Source: Tritrichomonas musculus
Taxonomy: Eukaryota; Parabasalia; Tritrichomonadida; Tritrichomonadidae
NCBI GenBank assembly: GCA_039105265.1
Contig: JAPFFF010000029.1
Coordinates: 124,001-188,000, forward strand
Reading direction: 5' to 3'
Length of the DNA stretch: 64,000 bases
Each line of letters begins with the position of its first letter. The first letter of the stretch is position 1. Below are positions 26,084 to 36,500 of this stretch, piece by piece. Made by a program: the position numbers and the translations under genes. The notes beneath the pieces are model-generated. The model did no database searches. It saw only the letters and a program-made list of their open reading frames with translations, and was not told the DNA's origin.

Positions 26084-26334
26084 TAGTCGATTTTGCCTAT
26101 TATTATAGCATTTATTTTAGGTTATCGTTATTGAATTGTCATATATTAATAGATCATAGACATATATCTAAAGTCTTGTTCCACAAGTAGAACTAAATTA
26201 AATACCAAAACAGCTGATATTTGGGGGGGGGGGTCGTCAATTAAATTAGCTGTCACGCGACTGTGGCGGGTATATATACTAATTAAGTCGAGGATGACAA
26301 AAATGTCAATTTTTGTTAGACTGAATGAATTAGG

Positions 26335-26393
26335 GTTAAGGGAACGCAGTGCGGGCGAAGGGTACGGAGTACCTGTAGCCCCTTAACCTTACT
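26335..26393. other. GC-rich hairpin with GGTTAAGGG/CCCTTAACC arms
   Basis: GGTTAAGGG and CCCTTAACC form a 9-bp stem around about 35 bases, within which GGTAC and GTACC form a second stem. The segment GCAGTGCGGGCGAAGGGTAC is far more GC-rich than its surroundings. It may be a structured RNA, a repeat-family remnant, or an element end. Confidence 0.45.
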
Positions 26394-26469
26394 ACTCAAG
26401 CATATAATGATAACAGAAAAATTGTTTAAGCACCCATATTATAATAAAATAATATTTTGCTCGACATAA

Positions 26470-26580
26470 GGTAAAGCTGACAAAACAGCTGAAGTATTAA
26501 TACAGACAAAAATAGATTATGTTACAGAAGCAGAATTGATGGATTATCTCAAGAAGCATCTCAAACGCAAAATTAAATAA
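26470..26580 (+). pseudogene. Short coding-like remnant (37 codons)
   Basis: An open stretch with no ATG near its start ends at a TAA and reads like normal protein (AEVLIQTKIDYV, MDYLKKHLKRKIK). It has a stop just upstream and no preceding gene. It is most likely the 3' end of a lost gene. The family is not recognised. Confidence 0.4.
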
Positions 26581-26616
26581 CTTGTAAAGCTATATATTCT
26601 TTTTTTCATATATTTA

Positions 26617-27945
26617 AGGGACCACTATCAAATTCTGTGTTAAAAATTCTATGAGTTATCACAAAATTAATAGTCTTAAAAAAATTTATTTCTTGAGTAT
26701 TTTTGCTATATTTTGGTATATATAAATTACATAAATTATATATCATTTATTTCTATTCTTCTTTTAAGCCTATTCCCTTTTTTCAATAAAAATTTAAAAG
26801 TTGAGAGTAGACCTTGTAAGGGGTACCCGATTTACCCATTTTCAATCGGGTCAAAAATTTTAGGTATATTTTGATCAGGGGTCGCAAATTACCGCCTACC
26901 CAAAGCGGTTTTTGACCCGAAATTTTTAAAATTCATTTATCTCAAAATGTGGAATAAATATTTATATAAAAAAAGGTTTATTAGAAAATTTACAAGCTTT
27001 TTAATCCTTTTTAATAAAAATTTTTATTTCATTAGAATAATGCATCTGATATTTTTCTCAAAAATTGTTTTTTGAAATTTTTTTCTCTATCATTCTATTT
27101 AATTACAATTTTTAATATCAGAAAACCTTTTTTCTTGAAAGTTAATTGATTTTTATTTGTATCGTATTTTTTTCTGATTTTCATTGTCATTTAATTTATT
27201 GTTTAGATAACTTATGAAAAGAGAAATAATACATAAATTTAAGTTATGTAATATTTTTTTATATTAAGCTTTGAAATCTACAAATTTTAAATAATATTAA
27301 CTATTCATTTACTTGTTTTATATTTTTTATCTTTTTTTCAACATTTATACTATGCATTTTAGTTTATTTCACTATTAATTAATGTTACTAATCACTTATA
27401 TAATTAAAAAATTTTGGCATTTGGTTCTTTTATTTCATGTTTGAATACAATATTAAGATATATTAATAACTATTTCAGATTTTAAAAGATTATCCTGTTT
27501 TGACAAACTATTACTTGATTTTCAAATAAAAAATTCTTTTCTAAATAAAATTTGAAATATTTCATATAACAAGTCATATCATAAAATTTTATTTTCTAAA
27601 ATCAAAATTCACTTTAAAAAAATGCATGAATCAATAAAAAATTAATTATAGAACATGATTTTATAAAAAATAATCCAAAAAATACACTAGAAATAAAAGG
27701 GTCAAACGCGAACTCTTCATTTTTTTTTTGGGTAGTGACCCAAAAAAAAAATTTGTGGTCGGGTTAATATTTTGGGGTGACCTTTCGAAGGTTTAGTTGA
27801 GAGGATGTAAAAATTTTACAAAAATGATCGGAATGGTGAAATTTTAAAGTTTTAAACTTTTTCCGAAATAATAACCATTGAATCTTATTTTCTATGAGTT
27901 TTTTCAATATTGGAATGTTTACAAAAAAATATGATAGTGGTCCCT
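26617..27945. mobile_element. Non-autonomous mariner-like element, 1329 bp
   Basis: The ends AGGGACCACTATCA and TGATAGTGGTCCCT form a perfect 14-bp inverted repeat, flanked by TA on both sides (26615-26616 and 27946-27947), the target signature of Tc1/mariner elements. Subterminal GGGTACCCGATTTACCC and the ACCC-rich right side add weak inverted similarity. The size is near that of trichomonad mariners, yet I see no transposase frame, so it is a deletion derivative or a long MITE. Inside is an ACCCGAT/ATCGGGT hairpin near 26828. Confidence 0.75.
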
Positions 27946-27961
27946 TAAGATATTTAATTTA

Positions 27962-28190
27962 AGGTACAAATCTCATACGTTAAAAATTGAAAAAAGGCAC
28001 GTTAAAATTTTAAGAAAATCACCCTCCCAGAAAAAGTTTAAATTTCAATTGGTGTCAGATTTTGATTTCTGAACTTTATTTTTTATATAATTCAATTAAA
28101 AATTTTTTTATTTATTTTTTATATAACATGTCGAAAAATTAAATAAATGTCAAAAAAATTGCGGTTGGGTAACGTATGAGATTTGTACCT
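27962..28190. mobile_element. MITE with 21-bp inverted ends and TA duplication, 229 bp
   Basis: AGGTACAAATCTCATACGTTA at 27962 is exactly mirrored at 28170-28190, and both ends are flanked by TA. It has no coding frame. It lies only 14 bp after the larger mariner-like element, and both begin with AGG, so the two may be mobilised by related transposases. Confidence 0.85.
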
Positions 28191-28192
28191 TA

Positions 28193-28559
28193 AGTAAATA
28201 GCTGATATTCAATATTTATCATCATCGATCGACAACTCTGATTTAATATCATTTAAAGTATTAAAGATTTCATAAAATTAATAAGATTTATCTTAGGATA
28301 ATTTTAGAAATTTTCCCGCCAAAAATCGAGAATTTTTATGGTGTAAAACGTCATTTAATTTTATTTATCTGTATATATTTTTTTTTATATATTTTATCGA
28401 ATTTCAATAAATATGCAAATGTTTGTTTTAATCGATTAAGATATTATCTCTTATGAAATTTTGATTTCTTTGAAAAATTTCAAAGAAATAACAGTTTATT
28501 ATTCAACCAAATATTCGTTGAAAAAATGCAAAAAGAAATTTTTCAATCGATTTATTATA
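28193..28559. other. AT-rich spacer upstream of the P-ATPase-like gene
   Basis: No gene, repeat or RNA is visible apart from homopolymer runs. It separates the MITE from the first clear host gene. Confidence 0.6.
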
Positions 28560-28564
28560 TCATA
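28560..28564 (+). promoter_or_regulatory. Initiator-like motif TCATA
   Basis: TCATA fits the trichomonad initiator TCA+1Y(T/A), with the A 11 bases before the ATG of the P-ATPase-like gene. Short leaders are normal in trichomonads. The match is short, so chance is possible. Confidence 0.5.
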
Positions 28565-28572
28565 CAAAATAA

Positions 28573-31317
28573 ATGTCTTTCTCAAAAGAAGCTGAGCCAG
28601 GGATTGTCAATCTTGTCCTTGATCAATTTAAAGATGTCACTATTTTAGGCCTTTTAGTTTCAGTTATTGTTGGATTCCTTCTTTCTTCTTTTGAAAGCGA
28701 TCCTGACGCCAAGATGTTATATTTCGTAGAGCCTTTCATCATATTTGTTCTTCTTGTTATAAATGCCATAATATCCATTGTCTTCGAATTACAACAACAA
28801 AAAGTTCGCAAATCCTACAGAATATTAAACCAAGATCATAATAAAGTTATTTGTATTAAAAAAGGAAAAGAAATAGAAACTTTACCATGCGATTTAAATG
28901 TTGGAGATGTTGTTATGCTGTGCAAAGGTGATAGAGCTCCTACAGATATCAAAATAACAAAAATTTTAACAAAATCTATTCAGTATGAAGTTATGGACAA
29001 ATCCAATAATTTAGTCTTGACAGATAAAAAGGAAGGTGTCATTTGCTCAGGAGCTTCAATCACAAGAGGGGCTTTAAACGGAACGGTTGTTTGTTTACCA
29101 AAAGATGCACTCAACCACAGAATTTCCGTTCAATCAAAACCATCAGGACAAAGTTTTATTTCGCAAATTGATTCATTCAGCCATACATCCTCAATAATAT
29201 TTTCGTTGGCTTGTTTCGCAATTTTCCCATTTAGTTTACCTAAAATTAAAGACCACGAGAATGTTCTCAAAGGAGCGCTTTCAGTTGCTAGAATACCATT
29301 AGCTCTTATTGTTGCTTCCCTTCCGGAGCATTTATCTATTATCTTCAAGAATGCTCAAAAATCAGCCGCAAAAAAGATGTTAAAACGAAATGCAATCATT
29401 AATAATACATCAGCAATTGATACAATAGGACGAATTTCTGTTTTATGTGGAAACTTGTCATCAGCTTTTACATCGAACATTGCCACAGTTAAAGAATTCA
29501 CAACAATTTCTGATGATATCGTAGATGTTTTTAGCGTTACAGGAAATGGCTATAGTCCAAATGGTGCGATACAGCAATGTGGAGTAGCAGTTGATACTAA
29601 TGAGCACAAAGCTTTCAAATATATTGCTTCTGCTTCAATGCTTGCCTCACGTTTAAAGATAGCTGAACACCAAACTGATAAAGGCAGCGTCCTCTTTGCA
29701 GAAGAATCAGATTTTATTGACGCTTCACTTCAAGCATTTGCTGTTAAATTAGATCCATACATTTTACCAACACAGGATAAAAATATTAATGATCTTGACA
29801 AGATCCAAAAAGCATGGGATGAAATGAATAAAAAATATCCTCGCGAAATCATCCAAGAATTTTCACGTAAAGAAAAATGCGCAGTATATAAATGTGGCGA
29901 TACTAAATTTACTCTTGGACAGTACAATACCATCTTCAATAAGTGCCGTAATTATTTAGATGATTCAACTGGCCAAGTTGTTGAAATCAGTACAAGAGTT
30001 CGAGCGAAGCTTGAATATAAATTATACGAATGGTCCAAAGACTATCGAATTCTCGGTATTTCATATGAAGATCCGAAAGATCCTAATAATAATATCTGGT
30101 TAACTGGAATTGCCATTTACAATGCCTTGCATGAAGATGCGATGTCATGCATAGAAGATCTTCGTGGCAATGGAGTTCGAGTTATCATTGTCAGTGGAGA
30201 AAGCTTGAAGACAGTTTCAGGCTATGCCAAAAAATTGAGATTGTTCAGAAAAAGTGAAAACAATACAAAAGCCAATAGAGATAATGAAGTACTTTCTGAA
30301 GATGCCCGAAGTATAAATAGACAACAATGGCTTCAAATGACTGATGAACAGAAGCAAGAAAGTGCTCGAGAAGTAGATCTTTACATTGAATTCACTGAAG
30401 ATGACAAATTACAACTTGTCAAGATTCTCCAGCAACAAGGCGAAGTTGTTGGAATGATCACAGGTTCTGTTCCTGACATTGTTGCTATGCGAGAAGCAGA
30501 CATTGGCATATCGACCGTTGGATCAAGCCAAAGCACGCAAGGATCGTCTTCACTTTTGCTCGACAATGATTCAGATATTGCCTTATCGTCGGCGGTTATA
30601 CTCTCAAGATCGGCGGTTAGAACAACGATAGGATGTGTCAGATTTCTATTATCTTGCGGAATTTCAATGGTTGTCGTCTGTCTCTTTTCTGCAATTCTTA
30701 ACACGCCGACTCTTTTGACAAGTTCATCAATCTTGCTTATTGCATTGATCACTCATCCTTTCACTGCTCTTATTTCGACAAATGTAAACATGCACTATTC
30801 AATGGTATCGGCTTCACAAGCAGCAGACAGAAAGAAATACCAAAAGTCAATCATTCCTTTCCGTACAAAAGTTCGTTTTATATTAGTTGGCTTAATTGGA
30901 GCTTTATGCGCAATATTGGCTGCACTTTTTGTATTCTTAGTTGATACTCCTTCTATTAAGCATTCAATTGTATTTGGCGATATTGTTAACTTCAGTAAAG
31001 CACCACGTTCTGCTAGGGTTTTGTTGAATGACCCTGCTGCTCCAACTATTACAGCACTTGTAATTTTAATCGTACATATAATTAACGCTCATGAGTCTCT
31101 TTGTTTGAACGGTTATAATATTAAAAAGAATCCTTTGGTTGCAATGGCAATGGCTTCAAGCTTGTTGCTTTTCATAGCATTCACAGAGATTCCTTTCTTG
31201 AGTAGATTGTCCGGCTTGTGCCAATTGTCATTTAAGAGATGGTTGGTCGCTCTGTTGTTGGGATTACCTGTTTATCTTGCTAACTTTGTGATAAGATTTA
31301 TCACCAGAGAAAAATGA
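28573..31317 (+). CDS. Catalytically dead SERCA-like P-type ATPase
   Basis: 914 residues with the P2A calcium-pump layout: N-terminal membrane pair, actuator domain, TM3-4, large cytosolic P/N domain, and six C-terminal membrane helices. Flanking sequence aligns well (KRNAIINNTSAIDTIGRISV; ADIGIS), but every catalytic motif is changed. DKTGTLT is replaced by CGNLSSAFT at 292-300, TGES by SGAS at 159-162, TGDN by SGES, and TGDGVNDAPA by TGSVPDIVA near 630-638. PEGL has become PEHL, and the M6 calcium site is LITHP rather than VTDGLP. The frame is intact over full length, so it is a conserved pseudoenzyme or one newly decaying without stops. It may regulate a true pump or bind lipid. Confidence 0.9.
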   Translation: MSFSKEAEPGIVNLVLDQFKDVTILGLLVSVIVGFLLSSFESDPDAKMLYFVEPFIIFVLLVINAIISIVFELQQQKVRKSYRILNQDHNKVICIKKGKEIETLPCDLNVGDVVMLCKGDRAPTDIKITKILTKSIQYEVMDKSNNLVLTDKKEGVICSGASITRGALNGTVVCLPKDALNHRISVQSKPSGQSFISQIDSFSHTSSIIFSLACFAIFPFSLPKIKDHENVLKGALSVARIPLALIVASLPEHLSIIFKNAQKSAAKKMLKRNAIINNTSAIDTIGRISVLCGNLSSAFTSNIATVKEFTTISDDIVDVFSVTGNGYSPNGAIQQCGVAVDTNEHKAFKYIASASMLASRLKIAEHQTDKGSVLFAEESDFIDASLQAFAVKLDPYILPTQDKNINDLDKIQKAWDEMNKKYPREIIQEFSRKEKCAVYKCGDTKFTLGQYNTIFNKCRNYLDDSTGQVVEISTRVRAKLEYKLYEWSKDYRILGISYEDPKDPNNNIWLTGIAIYNALHEDAMSCIEDLRGNGVRVIIVSGESLKTVSGYAKKLRLFRKSENNTKANRDNEVLSEDARSINRQQWLQMTDEQKQESAREVDLYIEFTEDDKLQLVKILQQQGEVVGMITGSVPDIVAMREADIGISTVGSSQSTQGSSSLLLDNDSDIALSSAVILSRSAVRTTIGCVRFLLSCGISMVVVCLFSAILNTPTLLTSSSILLIALITHPFTALISTNVNMHYSMVSASQAADRKKYQKSIIPFRTKVRFILVGLIGALCAILAALFVFLVDTPSIKHSIVFGDIVNFSKAPRSARVLLNDPAAPTITALVILIVHIINAHESLCLNGYNIKKNPLVAMAMASSLLLFIAFTEIPFLSRLSGLCQLSFKRWLVALLLGLPVYLANFVIRFITREK

Positions 31318-31496
31318 ATTTTAGTGTTTAAAAAAAATTTTTTTTTAATAATTATAATAAAAAAGGTCGTCATTTTTTTTTTTTATTATTATTTATAAAT
31401 CATGAAGTTGACAAATTCACTTTTCGGTGTAAACTATTCAATTATAAAATTTTTTTATTATCAAATTTTTTGTGCTTTGTTTACTTTTTGTAAAAT

Positions 31497-31739
31497 ATGT
31501 CATCAAATTCCCAAGATTCAGTCTTTGCAAAATCAATGGCTGTTCAAGAAGAGGCACTTCAGTTTCATCAAGAGACAGATTCTTATTTGCAAAATCAGAA
31601 AAGATTGATATTATTAAATATTTTAAATTCAATTAAAGAAAATCCACCTTCTTTCCTCGTTAATCAAGTAAGAGGTCATTCAGTTCAAGAACTTGATACA
31701 TATATTCAGCGTTTGGAGAAAATCACCGATGTTCAATAA
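31497..31739 (+). CDS. Small helical host protein, 80 residues
   Basis: An 80-residue, mostly helical, glutamine-rich protein (SMAVQEEALQFHQETDSYL, then TYIQRLEKITDV) without membrane segment or known motif. It lies between the P-ATPase-like gene and an acidic gene on the other strand. It could be a small subunit of a larger complex; none can be named. The ATG at 31497 is the first in frame. Confidence 0.55.
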   Translation: MSSNSQDSVFAKSMAVQEEALQFHQETDSYLQNQKRLILLNILNSIKENPPSFLVNQVRGHSVQELDTYIQRLEKITDVQ

Positions 31740-31979
31740 CTCAATTAAAAATATTTTATTATTAACATACCAAATGACCATGATTTGATAATAAAAAAAC
31801 ATGTTTGATATCATTTTATTCAGTAATCGTGTACATATCAATTGATATTTATTATTTTTTTTTTTTAATGATCGACCTTTAAAGATAATCAAGTTAATTA
31901 GTTATTTTTTAAAGAAAATAAAATAAAAAGTTTATTATGTTTAATAATAATTAGTAGACATTATTTTTTTTTTTTTTTC
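31740..31979. other. AT-rich intergenic spacer
   Basis: Contains only homopolymer T runs and AT-rich sequence between convergent genes. Nothing recognised. Confidence 0.6.
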
Positions 31980-32591
31980 TTACTGATCTTCATCATATCC
32001 GTCATCTTCTGATTCTTCATCATCATCATAAATTTCATATTCATCACCATCATCAGCATTTTCTTGAGATGCTTCTGAATTGGCAAATTGTTTGATAAAT
32101 GTCCTATATGACCATTCATCTGGAGGCTCTTCTACCATATCAGGTGAGAGCAAAAGATCGTAAAGTATTGAATATTTGTTTCCTTGCCCATGAATCTGAA
32201 GTTCATCATCATCATCAACGTCTAATTCAGGAAGTTGACTAACTTGAACGACAGGAGCTTCAACTTCATCTGAAGCATCCTCTTTTGGCTTTTCTGGCGA
32301 TTCTTTACCTACTGGAATGGACTCCAAATCTAGATCAAGATCACTTTCGTCATCTGAACTGCTCTGTAGGACAAGATTCTTTCGCGCTAATGTAGTAGTT
32401 CCTCGAAGGGCATTAGCTTGCCCTGGTCGTGGTCGAGGTTGGATTGTTTGCCCTCTTTTAACATTTCCTGCAATATTTTCAGGTGGTTTTTCTTGTTCGT
32501 CGTCTGATGGCGGATTCTTTTCTGGAGAAGTAGGTTTCTTTTGGAGAGCGGTAAGATTTAAGCGGAAGTTTGGTGGTAATCCTGAAGTCAT
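31980..32591 (-). CDS. Acidic disordered host protein, 203 residues
   Basis: A proline- and lysine-containing N-terminal part (FRLNLTALQKKPTSPEK) is followed by a basic stretch (RPRPGQANALRG), then serine/aspartate-rich segments (SSSDDESDLDLDLES) and a long acidic tail. Two short hydrophobic motifs near 140-165 (YSILYDLLLSPDMVEE) could be binding helices. This composition fits nuclear or chromatin-associated regulators. The poly-acid tail is typical of histone or rRNA-binding chaperones, but no family is recognised. Confidence 0.6.
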   Translation of the reverse strand: MTSGLPPNFRLNLTALQKKPTSPEKNPPSDDEQEKPPENIAGNVKRGQTIQPRPRPGQANALRGTTTLARKNLVLQSSSDDESDLDLDLESIPVGKESPEKPKEDASDEVEAPVVQVSQLPELDVDDDDELQIHGQGNKYSILYDLLLSPDMVEEPPDEWSYRTFIKQFANSEASQENADDGDEYEIYDDDEESEDDGYDEDQ

Positions 32592-32886
32592 TTTATATGT
32601 AATTAGTAATTACAAAACGTATTCAATTCAATTTTTATGATGACATTTTATATGAAAACTTAAAATTTTGAAAATTTAAAATCCAAATATATCTTTTTAT
32701 CCATTCCATTTTATTGAAATAAACATATCATTTCGGACTAATATTCTACATCATTAAATAATTTTATTGTTTTGGATTTAGCTAATCATATAAATATCTC
32801 ATATAAATAAGGCTCAGATTAATAGAAGAATTTGAATTAAAAAATAATAAAAAGAAACTAATAAAGTTATAAAAGAGATCAGCATT
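32592..32886. other. AT-rich intergenic spacer
   Basis: Spacer between the acidic gene and the ribosomal gene. No repeat or RNA gene is visible. Confidence 0.6.
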
Positions 32887-33291
32887 TTACTGTTCCTCGC
32901 GCTTAGCACGGGCTCCTTGATTGACAACGTGGATGTTCTTTTCTTGTGCGACTTTTTCGATTTCGCGGCGTGCCTTACCACCAACGCAATGAGCAATGAC
33001 TGCTGCATATACTGTATTTTGTGTGAATAATGGTTCAAGTTCGGAAACATTGTGAACGATATATGGTTTAAATCCAGATGGAAGCATATATTTTGTTTCT
33101 TTGTCACTTCCGAAACCGCAGCTTGGATGTGTAGGTGTACCCCTATACTTCCTACGGAATCTGGAATCGATACCACGAACGTGACGCCATGATGATTTCA
33201 CGCGGAGAAAACGATCGGATTGGATACGATTGAAATGATTGGTCTTCTTTTTGATGATTGGTTTGTGTGGAGCTGGGGCGACTTCAGACAT
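32887..33291 (-). CDS. RPL32: 60S ribosomal protein eL32
   Basis: 134 residues from the ATG at 33289-33291, the normal length for this family; an ATG further upstream would add an unlikely 16-residue leader. Conserved eL32 segments are clear: NRIQSDRFLRVKSSWRHVRGID, SCGFGSDKETKYMLPSGF, and VHNVSELEPL. It belongs to the large ribosomal subunit, near the exit-tunnel side. The run of basic residues at the N-terminus and the C-terminal helix with GGKARREIEK match orthologues. Confidence 0.95.
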   Translation of the reverse strand: MSEVAPAPHKPIIKKKTNHFNRIQSDRFLRVKSSWRHVRGIDSRFRRKYRGTPTHPSCGFGSDKETKYMLPSGFKPYIVHNVSELEPLFTQNTVYAAVIAHCVGGKARREIEKVAQEKNIHVVNQGARAKREEQ

Positions 33292-33531
33292 TTGAAGAAA
33301 AGGGCCAACCAAACCGTTTCGATGTTGTAAACAATTCAATTTTTTCTAAAATTTTGATAATTTAAAAAGTGAGAAAATTTGAATTCAATTTCTTCTAATT
33401 AAATTTTTAATCATATTTGGGAATTGGTATAAAATATTATCAAAAAATCTTTTTTATTCAAAATAACTAATAACGTATTAACGAACAAATATCTTTTTAA
33501 AAAGTTATTAAGATTTTATTATAAACATTTT
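33292..33531. promoter_or_regulatory. Divergent spacer between eL32 and the 33532 gene
   Basis: 240 AT-rich bases between opposite ATGs. It probably drives both genes. It contains a TAACGTATTAACGAAC stretch with two TAACG cores like Myb-type sites near 33468-33485, which is suggestive only. Confidence 0.35.
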
Positions 33532-36500
33532 ATGCTAGTTGAACTAGATTCGGATAGTTCCGGATCTGATAGTTATGCTCCTCAAACGTTTGGAAAACCG
33601 ATATTAAACCCAAAACCTAAACAAGAATCCCCGCCTTCGAAAAATTTATCATCTTATATTTCAAATAACGAAGATACCTTAAACAGAACTAGAATCGAAA
33701 ATAATCCTCAAAACCAAACCAATAATAATACTAAAAATTCACGCTTTTCTTTTGGACTAAAAAATAATTTATTAAATAAAAACGAACCAAACTTAAATAA
33801 TGAAAATGATAATCAAGTTCAAACCAATAATCCTGCTAAAAATTCTCGATTTTCGTTTAACCTCAAAAATAATTTAATAGATAAAAATGAATCTAATTTA
33901 AACAATGAAAGTAACAATAATTCTTTTGAATTAAACGAAGAAAATAATTTCGGAGGTGGAACTGGATTCAATTTTGAAATTGATTCTGATGATGATAATA
34001 AGAAATCTCCAACCTCAACATTTGAATTGAAATCTAATGAAGGAAAAAAATTACCAGTCAAGAGATTAATCAATCTAAATGATGAGCAGAAGCCCAATAA
34101 TATCAATAATCAAAAACCTAATCAAAGGGGAAGAAAACTTAATCTTTCAAACCTTTTTCCGGATGCAAATAAAGATTTGATTTCTAATAATAATAACAAT
34201 AATACTCTACAAACAGGTATAAATTCAAAAGATGATGCTGATGATAATATATTTATGATCAATGATGACGAAAACGATACAAACAAAAACAATTCATCAA
34301 TTAAAGATGATTTTACTTTAGATTCAGATGATGATGCGAAAGAACCAACCAACCAAATGAAAAATGAAATAATTACAAAAGAAAAACCGAAATCACGGCG
34401 GCTGCTCTTTGAAAGCAACATTTTACCAAAAGATGAAAACAAGAAGCCAGAGCTACCTTCTTCACAAAATGAAGAAGGAAAGAAACCGCAAAGACTTCTC
34501 AAAAATAATCTAATTAATGAAAAACCGATTGAAAAAGTTGAACCACCGTCAAATGAAAACAACAATAAAAATATAGAGCCACCACAGCAAGAAAAACCGA
34601 AAAGATTTCTCAATTTTTCACAAAATTCACAAAAAGAAGAAGAAACCAAAAAAAGTGACAACAAAAACGGTTCCATTGAATTCCCACCACTTCCGGATCA
34701 ACATAAAAATGACACCATTAAAGTAACGTTGAACGTTAACAAGAAATATCTCAAAGAGAAAGAAAAACCAAAAAACAAGCAAAAACTGCCAGAAACGTTT
34801 ATTGAAGTGAACGATACGCACACAAAACCTACCAACAGCCTCAGAATCTCAACACCATCAATTCATGAAAGTTCAGTGAAAACCGTCACAACCGCCAAAT
34901 ACATTCAAAATAAAAATAGTCAAAAAGTTACATTAGACCAAATAGAGAAAGAATTTCCAACGGTTAATCCAAAAGACAAGGTCATTTATCGTCTCAGGAA
35001 CCAGAACCAGTTGATGCAGATGCAGCTTCAAAGGAACAAAGTTAAACATCCTGCTCCGACCTTCACAACGACTGTTCCTTCGACACTTTTCGATGAGAAA
35101 GCAATTCTCGAGAAGAAGAAGAAGATGGAGAGAGAAATGAAACAAAAGAAAAATACATTTAATAAAAATAACGTATTTAACGGCCAAGTTTCAGAGAGTC
35201 TCTTTTCAGGTAAACCAAAACAACCGCCAAAAATTGAAGAGGATCCAAATATGAAGAAAAACGTAGTGACAAATCCAATCCCGTCCTTCATTGAGCGCGA
35301 GGAGAAGAGGCGGGAGGACATTGAAATTGAGTTCACAAAATTCAATAAAAAAGTGAACAAAGGTAAAAAGAAGGCCAAAAAATTTGTGATAAAAAGAAAA
35401 TCTAAAAAAAATTCAAAGTCAATTTCAACTTCAAGCAAAACAATTGAATACAGCGACGATGATTTTGAAGATGACTTTGAAAGTGAAAAGGAAGAAGAAA
35501 TTAGTGAAAGAAAACCTAAGAAAGAAGTAGCAAGAGTCGACTTCACAACCAACAAAAAAGAAAAGAAAAATAAAAAAGATGAAGAAAACAAAGATTCAAA
35601 ACAAAATAAAAAGAAAATTAATTTTGAAGAAGAAGAAGATGATGATGAAGAAGTTAGTGATACTGATGACACTGTAGCTATTGAAGAAGAAGAAGAAGAT
35701 AACAGTGATATTGATTCCAATAAAGACACAAATAAAGGAAATAATGAAGAGGAAGAAAACATTGATTCAAAACCAAATGATAATGAACAAACGAATGACA
35801 ACACCGTTAGCAATGTTGACGATTTTGACAACTTTGATGCTTTTGACACATTTGACATTTATGATGACAGTGACCAAAACAAGAAGGAAGACGATAAAAA
35901 AGAATCAAGCAATGCAAAATTAGAAGACAACAAAAAAGAAGACTCAACTACAAACAATGAAAAACTGGAAGACAACAAAAATGAAGACTCAACTAAAAGC
36001 AATGAAAAACTGGAAGACAACAAAAAAGAAGACTCAACTAAAAGCAATGAAAAACTGGAAGACAACAAAAAAGAAGACTCAACTAAAAGCAATGAAAAAC
36101 TGGAAGACAACAAAAATGAAGAAGAAGAAGAAAAGATTAATGATTCTGAAAAAATCAGCAAAAAGGCAACCACAAAAAAGAAGAAAGCCAAAACAAAGCG
36201 AAAGCCAAGTAACAATGACACTGATGGCGGATCTGAAGACAGCCAAATTTCTTCACCACACAAAATCAAGAAGAACGAAGATGAAGCAGAGTCATCATCA
36301 TCGAGAGTTCCAAACAAGAAGAACGAAGATGAAATTGAGTCATCATCATCAAGAGTTCCAAACAAGAAGAACGAAGATGAAGCAGAATCATCATCGAGAG
36401 TTCCAAACAAGAAGAGGAAGAAAAAGAAGAAGAAGAGCAAAGGCAAGGCAAACAAAGATGACACTGACAACGATGAAGAAGAAAATGACTGGAAGAAGCT

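Larger units (their letters stand above)
23463..26200. mobile_element. Probable right part of the outer element, or a neighbouring virus-like fragment
   Basis: After the split gene come four frames on the minus strand, including a superfamily 2 helicase. Their codon usage (many CGA and TCG) differs from the genes left of 4489, so this may be a separate fragment. I see no terminal repeat that would mark its end. The right limit is set by the last gene and is approximate. Confidence 0.45.
25897..26469. other. Gene-free stretch with short repeats and GC-rich hairpin
   Basis: No credible gene. A 20-bp direct repeat (GGACGGTTTCTATATTATTA, one mismatch) occurs at 26021 and 26064 upstream of the minus-strand genes. 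A run of 11 G begins at 26223. A GC-rich hairpin is at about 26335-26393. Confidence 0.6.
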
